Source: Eutreptiella sp. 'Long Island Sound 2002' (taxonomy: Eukaryota; Euglenozoa; Euglenophyceae; Eutreptiales; Eutreptiaceae). From it: a DNA stretch of 64,000 bases. Positions 12,201-21,200 of the stretch are shown here, piece after piece. The notes below the pieces were generated by a model that saw only the letters and a list, made by a program, of their open reading frames with translations, was not told where the DNA came from and made no database searches. Numbering within the stretch: position 1 is the stretch's first letter; every line of letters begins with the position of its first letter. The translations under genes were made by a program, and so were the position numbers. Where the stretch lies: the NCBI GenBank assembly GCA_964036045.1, contig OZ038389.1, forward strand, positions 40,736,064-40,800,063, in the 5' to 3' direction.

Positions 12201-15200
12201 AGCCGTGTCCCAGAGGACTTTCTGTGCCAGCAGGGCCATTTTACTGCATCACCGGCCTGCAACACACATACACAACCACAGGCACACAGGCACACAGGCA
12301 CACATTTGTGTCAGGTTTCGTGCCATTTGAGCAGAGGCAATGTGACAGTAAAACGCCGTCTCCGGAAGAGGTCAAAAAAGATGTGTTTATTGCCCAACTT
12401 CACCGAGTGAAGCGTGTTCGGGGTGGCGGTCTTGCCGTATTGCCCCCCTACCCCCCCCTTTCAATATCCATCGTCTGGATCGGCTCCATCCCCGACCGTC
12501 CCAACCTTCCAACATCGCTGACAGCCCACATACATCTGGTTGTCCACCAAAATGCACTGGGAAACGGCAATGCGTGCGCCGTAGGAGCCACCTCCGTGGC
12601 AATAAAGACCCACGCGGACTCTTGCTTCCGCTTTTGGAAGCGCAATCAGAACTTGAGGGTTGGAGGGTCTGGTCTTCACGAGCGGGAGGAAGTCGATGGA
12701 TCGCCTCGAACCGACAGGGCAAATGCATCAGAACTGATTGCACCAACAGGAGCCTTCTTGGAGCTGAGCGGGCGCACGCGACAGAGCATCGCCTATTTAT
12801 TCGATACGAAAGGAAGAGGGCCACCAGCACCCGGGCCACCCCAGCCACACAAGGATGATCCAAGCCCACGCTGCATGGCGCTGAATGTCGACGGTGGCAA
12901 AAAGGGTTCTTTTTTGGGGGGGGGGGGGCGGGGGGGGCTTCCTTTCCGATCTCAATGCGATGGCCGGGATGTTGATACCCGCGGACAAATTCCTGAGCGG
13001 GCCCCGACGACAAAGCAATGCACGTCACGTTCAGGCCTGCAGTACAACTGGTCTCCCCCACGTCGCACCATCACTGCCTCTCTGCGATCGCCGTCAGGCG
13101 GGTCGAAGCGCTCCTCTGAGGCAGTGATCATTGTCATGGGGAGGGCAGTACCGGTGGCGATCTCGATGCCCAGCGTCTCCTCAAACAAATAGAACACGGG
13201 GTTCAGCCAAATGGAGAAGGCGAACAGGACGTGGGCCGTGACCATGACGATGGCCAGGTCCCGCAGGCGACTGGGGGCCATGTTCTTGAGCACGTTGTCC
13301 TGCGTGGCGCTCCCGAAGGCGTAGTAGCACAGCGCACTGAACGTCATGTACACCGCGACCATCATTTTGAACGAGAGGGTGATCGCCGCCGGAAACTCCT
13401 CCGGCCGCCGCATCACGCGCAGCAGACCTGCGGCGGAAACCGAAGCCCTCGCGCACGACGCGCGGATGCGGCGGGAAGGCGGGGTCCGCGGCAGCGGCCG
13501 CGGTGCACGCGGCGTCGCCCCCACCACCACGTCACAAGAGCCGAGTGCTGGCCACCGCTGTCATGACAAAACACTACCAACACGGCTCCACTGACTGCGC
13601 ATCGCGTCCACTCCTTCGCGCGTCCCGCCTCAAAGCGCCGGCGGCACTCTGCCACCAGCCGCAAGGGCCAGGGGTAGTCCGGACCTCACATGGAGCCCTA
13701 TTCCCAGAACTGCATTGCAGTTGGCTGCTGTCACCCGTACCACTCGGGGGGGGGCAGTCCTACCTCTTCCACATCAACAAACAGCGCCGTATGTGTCGGA
13801 GGGCAAGGGGTTCAAAAACAAATACCGGGATTCCCATGAACCCTGCGCCAGGACCCCTCCTGAAGACGGGGGGGGGGGGTCCAGCCCCCAAGTTGTACTG
13901 AGTTTTTAGAGGCGCCAAAGGCGCCGAAGAAAATTTTTGGCCCAGTCCCTTAAGGGGTGCTGGTGGGTGGGTCCGGGGGGGGGGGGGCAACGGATACAGA
14001 GCTCGCATATACCCCCGTGACACAGGCATATGGTCATCGCCAACATTCTCAGTTCATTGTATTGTCTTGCTGCACTGCAGCGCAAGCCAAGGCAAAGGCA
14101 CAAAGATTGGATGCTGCAAAAGAAACAAAGAGAGACAACAAAGATGAAAAGACATGGAGGGCAAGGCAACAAATAAAGAGCAGATGATCAAGCGTTCACC
14201 TTGAGAGAGTGGCAACATGCATGAAAAAAAGACAGCTTAGGTCCGGGGGGAGGGGGGGGGGGGCAACCCAACCCCTGAGTGGAGCTGAGTTGTGAAAAAA
14301 ATAGGAGCGCTGGCACCCCTGGCCCGCTTCATTCCCTCACTTATTTCCACAGTCGGCGCAACCTCGGGCCACACTGCCCATGCCTGTGCTACTGTTCGGT
14401 CGTCTCTCAACCAGCGATTACCGCCGCCTTGTCCTTGTCCTTCGCCCCCCACTCCCTCACTCCCTTGCCCCCTCCCAACCCCCCCAATCACTCACTCCCT
14501 TCATCCCCCGCTCCTTCCTCCCTGCCTTCTACCGCCGTCCCCCTGAACGACACCGACACTGCGCCCCTGCATCTCTGGTGCAGCACAGCGCTCTCCGGGA
14601 CTGCACGGGTACATGCGAGTCGTGTTCCCCGCCCGACTCCTCCTGCCCGTCTGAATTCGGTCATCGGCTGTTATTGGCCGCTGGCCTCGCTATCCCCTTT
14701 GCGCTTACCTGCGACAACTTCAGGGGGTCGGATATCCCAGTGCCCATCCGTGAGAAAAGAGCGGAAGGTTCATTGTGCAAGGCTTAAATTGGGATGTAGC
14801 ATGCCATTGCGGTGGGGGGACAGTCGGGCGAAATGAGGCCTGGCCTTTGATGACCAAAGAAACACGGATGGATATGTGGGGGAGGGGGGGGGGGGGGGCA
14901 CGATGACGAAATGACGATGACGAAATTCCAGGACCGTAAGGTCACCGCCACCGCAGTCACCAACTCAGCCGGGGCCGAGAAAAAAGGTGAAGAACGGTGA
15001 AGGACGTTGAAAAATGGTGTTTCACAAGGTTGTCATGCCTTTCCAACGCGTTGCATGCCGTGCGTGCGTGCGTGCGTGCGTGACAACATCACGGACACCA
15101 TTGCCATTCGTAATTCACTTTTTACGGTGCATTCACAACACACACGGGGGCAGTGGTTCTGTCGCAATGCCTCGTCTGTGTCAGGCAAGAACCCCCACGG

Positions 15201-18200
15201 CAAACACTCTTCCCACTATGTACTTGTTAAACTTTTTACAGACCCATGAACAAACTTTCTACAAACCCACCAGCCACCGACTGAAAGACGGGCACATGGT
15301 GAACTCACCGAAGTCATCGACAAAGTTTACACCCTTGAACTTCGGCCGGCCTATTTTGGCCAATTTTCACCACTTTTGACCCTTGAAAAAAAAAGTGACC
15401 TTTGCCGCTGATCAATTTGATGGGCCTCATGACATCTTTTGAAAGAAAACTTTTTCCAGATTTTGGCCCACTTTTCGCACCTCAGAAAAAAATTCGGCGG
15501 CAGAACGGTCCTTTACCATAAGAGAGACAAATTTCCTAATCAGAGTTTCCTAATCGTCATCTCGGGCCCCTTAGAGCCCCACCAAAATAAATCGGTCACT
15601 ATCGTACCCCTCCTGGAAGGAAAACTGCGAGACTGCAGTACGCCTGAAACCCCCAGGGCCATGTCCCCTTGTTAGCATGCCCCCTTGGTCCTCCGGTTGG
15701 CCTGTTTGTCCCATTCTTCCACACACATGATCATTGTCCCGGATGACGTTCTGGGCACGTGTCGATGCTGGTTCCAGGCAAAAATATGAGGCATGCCTCG
15801 TGGGCAGCTGGTGGTCATCGATGGGCCCTGGGGCTGCCACCGACACCGGAGCTTAGGGGTGATGCGTTCGGGCACGCTACAGGCACAGCCCCTGACGGAC
15901 CTGGGAATATGACGTGTCCAGCGTACGCAAAGCCGGCGGTGGCACATGCGGATAGCATCCCCCGCGCAGAGGGACTGTCGTATTCCGCAGGTGGATGCGG
16001 GTGCTGCAGGTACAACACAATGTCGGCAGTAATGCAGACGAGGGCCAGGGCGGACGCCAGGAAACCAGCAAGCGACGCCTGATGAAAGACCAAAGAGCTT
16101 CAGGGACTGCGAGGCATGAACAAGGGAAGGGAATGAGGGACAAGGGGCATCCGCGACCGATGGATGCGGGGCGGGGGTTCAGGGATAAAAGGACTGAAGG
16201 GTTGGAGGGCGTGTGAGGGACGAGTGGGTCAGAGCACGCTGCAGCGCGCACCCCACCCGACATACTGTTTCAGGACAGGGTTCCGTTCTATGGGAAGATT
16301 TCGTGCATGTGAAATCCTCCTCCTCCTCCTCCTCCTCCTCCTCCTCCTCCTCCTCCTCCTCCTCCTCCTCCTCCTCCTCCTCCTCCTCCTCCTCCTCCTC
16401 CTCCTCTGGGCCATTGCATGGCATTCTCATCTATAACATGCATCGCGTAGATATCTCAGCTGGAATGTGTACCCCGGGGTATGTGTTGAGCTTGGTATGC
16501 TGATCGAATTCAGAGTTCACGGTGGTTCGTTTTGAGCTATCTAAATGAAACACCTGAAATCCTGAAATGTAGGCTGAATGGGCTGTTTTGGATAATCGTT
16601 ATTGGTTGGTTTCGTTTTTTAAGACAAAGCCGTGCTCCTGGCGGGGGCATCATGCACAGAGAGAGGGGCAGGGCGGTCCTTAACGGGAAAAAAAAAACTG
16701 TTCCGGAACATGGCTTTTTCAAAAACGACCGCGTGTAGCTCATATCTTCAACCATGGTTGGTGGCGATTGGCGGTTGGCGGTTGGTGGAGATTGCCAGTT
16801 GGCGGTTGGCGGTTGGTGGTTGGCGGCGGTTGGCGGCGGTTGGTGGCAGTTGGCAGTCGGTGATGGGTGGTTGGTGGCGGTTGGCAGCGGTTAACGGTTG
16901 GCGGTTGGCGGCGGTTGGCGGTTGGCGGTTGGTGGCGGTTGGCAGTTGGTGGCAGTTGGCGGTTAGCGGTTGGCGGTCCTTAAGGGCGGTCCTTAAGGGC
17001 GGTCCTTAACAAAAAAAAAATCTGGTCCCTCAAGGACCGCCCTGGAGAGGGGGGGGGGGGCTGGGGGGGGGTTCAAAAGACAGAGGAGGGAGGCAGCAAG
17101 CAATACACAGACAGAGAGAGGGAGAGGCGGTGCAGTATTCGGTCGCAGCCTCCGGGTCTCTTCCTTCCTGCAATAGCGATGGCGTCTCTCTTTCGTGCCA
17201 GGGTGGCGATCAACCCCCGGTACGAGGGACTGAGGGGTTTGCTCAAGGTCTGCGCGCATCATGTGCCATTTGTTTCAAGGAAGCCGGGCAACTGGTCCCA
17301 AGGCGGTAAAGACTTGTGCCAGGGGCTCCCCTTCGATCCAAACAACGATTTGCGGCCAATCTTCGCGGCCAATTCACCATTTCCATTTTGGGCGAGGGGG
17401 GCGCATCGCACGCCCTTTGGGATGCCAGCGAAGGAGGCTGCCGTTTCGGTTCAGACAACAAAATGTTTGCGGCAAATCGGAGGAACAGAAGGTTTCAGCT
17501 TTGCACAAAGGTCCCATGCGGTGGGTCCAGTGCCGCACCCAACGGAATCAGACAAGATCGCGCGACGTCCTCTGGTCACCGATGGAATAGCCCTAGAGTT
17601 TGGCCCTCAATTTGCTCAAGACAAAGCCCGCATCCCGGTGCAGCACTGCCGTGCCCCGTTCCAAACAGCCGATCCCCATGCCCGTGTACCGCGCACGTGC
17701 AGTGCCGTACCAGCCCAACGTCGTCCAAAGTGCGGAAATAGCAGAACGGAAGGGCCACAGCGGTCACCAGGACCAGATACGCCGTCTTGGTTTCGAAGCC
17801 CAGGTAGTCCCCCAGCAGCAGCTGCATGTTATCGCTGGCCAGAACCAGGAACAGAATGCTGGTGCCGATGCAACTTGTGGCCTGCAGCACCAGCACGATC
17901 ATCTGCCCCCACCATCCGAATGCCTTTTCCCCTGAGAGACGTCCGCGTTTTGATATGGAGGCAGCAACTCTGTTGAACGAAATGAAAACCGAGCCCGTCC
18001 CTTACAGCCGCTTTCTGAATGGACTCCTAATCGAAAGCAGGTAGAAGTATTTCCAGGCATGAACCTTGTGTCTGACAACCACTCACCGACACGCTCACAC
18101 ACAACTGGGTTATTTTCCAACCATCCGTGTTCAACGTCAGATTTGAACCTTAACCCTCAACCTTGGAGTCTTCAGAAATATTCGGAGCTGGATTTACTCC

Positions 18201-21200
18201 CAACGCCGGTGGGGTGGCTACTCCAAATCTTGCGGTTCGAACCTTGACCACAGGTGCAGGAGTAATATGCTCTAAGCTCTAGACCGACCAGCAGGGCGGT
18301 CCTTAACGGGGAAAAAAAAAGTGTTCCATAACACAGTTTTCCCCAAAAAGCCCGCGGGCACACCATGTGTTGGCGGTTGGCGAGTGGCGGTTGGTGACAG
18401 TTGGTGGCGGTTGGTGGTGGTTGGCGGCGGTTGGTGGTTGGGGATTGGTGGTTGATGGCGGTTGGCAGTGGTTGGCGGTTGGCAGTTGGTTGCCGCTGGT
18501 GGTTGGCGGCGGTTGGCCGTTGGCCGTTGGTGGCGGTTGGCCGTTGGTGGCGGTTGGCGGTTGGCGGTTGATGGTCCCTTGGGGCGGTCCCTAAGGGCGG
18601 TCCTTAACAAAAAAAAAACTAGTCCCTTAAGGACCCCCCTGCCGGCCAGCGTCTACATTGGGTGGTGGCAGCCGACAGTGTTTGTAATTTGGGGCCTGGA
18701 ACCCAATACTAGGGTCCTTGCTCAACTCATTGAGGCAGCCCTAGGCAAGGGTAGCTAGCAGAATCATGTATGAGAAGTAGATGTAAAATGATAGACGATG
18801 TAGGGGTCGCCCATGTAGCATTAACCCGCAAGGCTGGCAACAAGGCGACGCCTTGCCAATAGTCGCCCCATGCTGCACTCTGGTGAGTGTGTACAGTGAG
18901 GGGACACCTTCCAGCACTGCCAATAGCTCCCCCTCACAGTATTTGTGCAGAATGCGTGCAGTGAAATCCTGTAGAGGTGCAGGCTATGTAGAATATTTGT
19001 TTTCTCAGGGAACTCTGTACATGTACCCCCCTCCCCAACAACTAAGAACTCGTGTCACCATAAGAACACGCATGCATCTTCTTGCAGATTCCGTCCCCAA
19101 CAAGGACAGCTGCTCAATTTTCCAACACCACAGTCAGATATTTTGAAAACTGGGGATGTTTTGCATGTTCACTGTGCCTCACTTCTTCGCAACTTCTACT
19201 TTGCCATTCAACTGCACCATCTAGATTTTCCTCAGATAGCCCATCAGTGTCAGAGGAAACTTCTGACGCACTACAACCATTTTCATGATTTGTTGTGGCT
19301 CATTCATTTGTCATTGGTCATTAGTCATTAGTCATTTAAGTTCATCAAGTTCATCGGCCAGTCGCACCGCTACCATCAACAACAAAGAGAGACTGGTCCA
19401 TTTTACAGGCTGCACAGAGGTAGGAACCGAGGAGAACATGCAAACAACAAGAACATAAGACGACACAGAATCAGAAGAACACACAGAATCGTAGGAACAC
19501 AAAGAATCATAAGAATTCACGTTCGTTTTCATGGACGGGGGGTTTGTAAGATCTATGGCACTGACGACTGACTGGAGGAAGCTAAGGCAGCGCAGTCTTG
19601 TTTATACAAACACTATTCGTGTATTTCACTGGGCTTGAACCTCAATCAAAAATTGGTTAAGGAACGGCTGTGGTCAATTGATCGAGACCAAATATTCGTC
19701 ACCTGCAAAGTGTCGTAAATGGACCATTCAACAGCCGTTCAGCTGCAAAGGTCATTTGTTTTAATAGTAAGAAGAAAGCAACCGCAATCGTCATGTCGCC
19801 TGTGCTCAATGGCCTGATCATTGGCTGAGGAGGGGGTGGATTATGTGAGCAGCCGACGCCAAACCGGCCCAGTAACCGAAAGATTGCAGCCCAGCTCCCT
19901 ATCAGGGTTGCATAGCTGCCATGTTTGGTCACACACTTTCCCCTCGGTCTGCTTTGATGACAACACTTTGCTGCAGAGGGAAAGCGCGGCTCTGAGGAAA
20001 TTGCACGTCTTGTGTCGTAGCGTGTGCTTGTTTTGTGTGGGTGGGGGGGGGGTCTTCAAGCACGTGTGCAGGGGCAATCAAGTAGTGCACGGTCAGACAA
20101 AAGACATGGTACTACCCACCAGCCTGTGTGGACCCTCCCTGCCTGGACCTCTGTGCCCAGATCGTGGGTGCAGAGGTGTGTACACGCTTGCTGAGAGTTC
20201 CTCTAATTGCTGGATGGGGGGAATGCGTTTCTTCCTTTTCATCTGGGGCTCTCATTTGGAACCCTGTGACACTTTACCCCCAACAATCCATTTGGCAGGA
20301 AAGTTCCAATGGGGGGGGGGGGGATTGTTCTTCTGTCCCGGACCTGACGACACAATGGCGAACCATGCCCCTCAGAAAAAATGGCACACGATGTTACACG
20401 TGCACTCAACGTTGCTGTCAGAAGGAAGAAGGAGATGGGACCCTCCGTGGGATCCTGTGGGGGACGTCGTACAGCCCAGCTAGTGGCTTCTCTCTTGCAC
20501 ATCCTCTTTTTCTCGTCCGACAGAGGGAGGGGGAAGGGGGGTGGGGACATTGCTGGGGAGTAGGGGTCGGGTCACGTGCAGTAGCGATGCAAAAGCAGGG
20601 AAATGGATACCTAAGTCACGAAATGTTATCAACTCTGGATCCTCCAGAGCGCAGACGGTCATGCACTGCCCTAGAACACGTCCAGCAGAACAGTGGTAGA
20701 GTGCGAGAGCAGTGAATTACCTCATACGAGACATAGTTCATACACCCCTACCAGCAATCCCACTGGTCAGGAATGGTTACCAACTGAAAGACGGCAGATC
20801 CGGACACATGTGGTGGGCACTTTTGCTCAGAGTCAGCGCATGCAAGGGTTTGAACCTGGAACTTGCAAGCAGAGATGCTTGTTTTCCTTCTAGACACCCT
20901 AAAAACAACTGCCCCTAAGAAAGAACTTTCTCCGCGGGTAAAATGCCCGCAGGGTTTCAGGTCTGAACCATAAGCTGAAAGACACTGCCCGCATACCGCA
21001 GGCTCACAGGCTATGCCTGTATCAAAGGGGATGCAGCATGAAAATTTTTTGAGAAGGGAAAAGAAAAGATGGCAACAGCCCATATGTGGACCCTCCCCGG
21101 AGATCAGCGCACTCCTGAGAGTCCATATTGGCGATGGGGCATCGCCTTTTAACAGGTCATTGTCCCTGGACCTGTAGGAGATTTGTGCTCTCAGGGGTGA

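Larger units (their letters stand above)
8452..12306 (-). mobile_element. Penelope-like retroelement with N-terminal GIY-YIG, copy 1
   Basis: The element runs on the minus strand inside the transporter intron between exons 4 and 5, in the host-gene orientation. The left (3') end abuts a (CA)n tract at 8452-8469 and the right end merges into CACACAGG repeats near 12255-12306. It holds one long coding region with a single stop and a 3' untranslated region of about 240 bp with a hammerhead-like motif. The order GIY-YIG first and RT second is the permuted layout described for the Chlamys/Naiad-type Penelope-like elements of algae, protists and invertebrates. Confidence 0.85.

Noticed and set aside
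12160-12301. First 45 or so residues of the copy 1 retroelement ORF as original protein
   Set aside because: The Cys/Val-rich start comes from the CACACAGG repeat at the element border.
11477-13192. Long plus-strand ORF of 571 codons
   Set aside because: It is antisense to the retroelement and transporter exon 4, and has no domain of its own.
16164-16503. Poly-Leu, poly-Ser, poly-Glu and poly-Arg ORFs
   Set aside because: All are translations of the (TCC)n microsatellite.
18220-18290. tRNA gene on the minus strand (GGTTCGAACC)
   Set aside because: A B-box-like sequence is present, but only three T-stem pairs form and there is no convincing A box or acceptor stem.
19860-19935. The missing transporter exon (minus-strand SYATLIGSWAAIFRLLGRFG)
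   Set aside because: Loosely similar to the expected Y...FG loop, but the available acceptors give phase 1 rather than phase 0 and the donor is weak.
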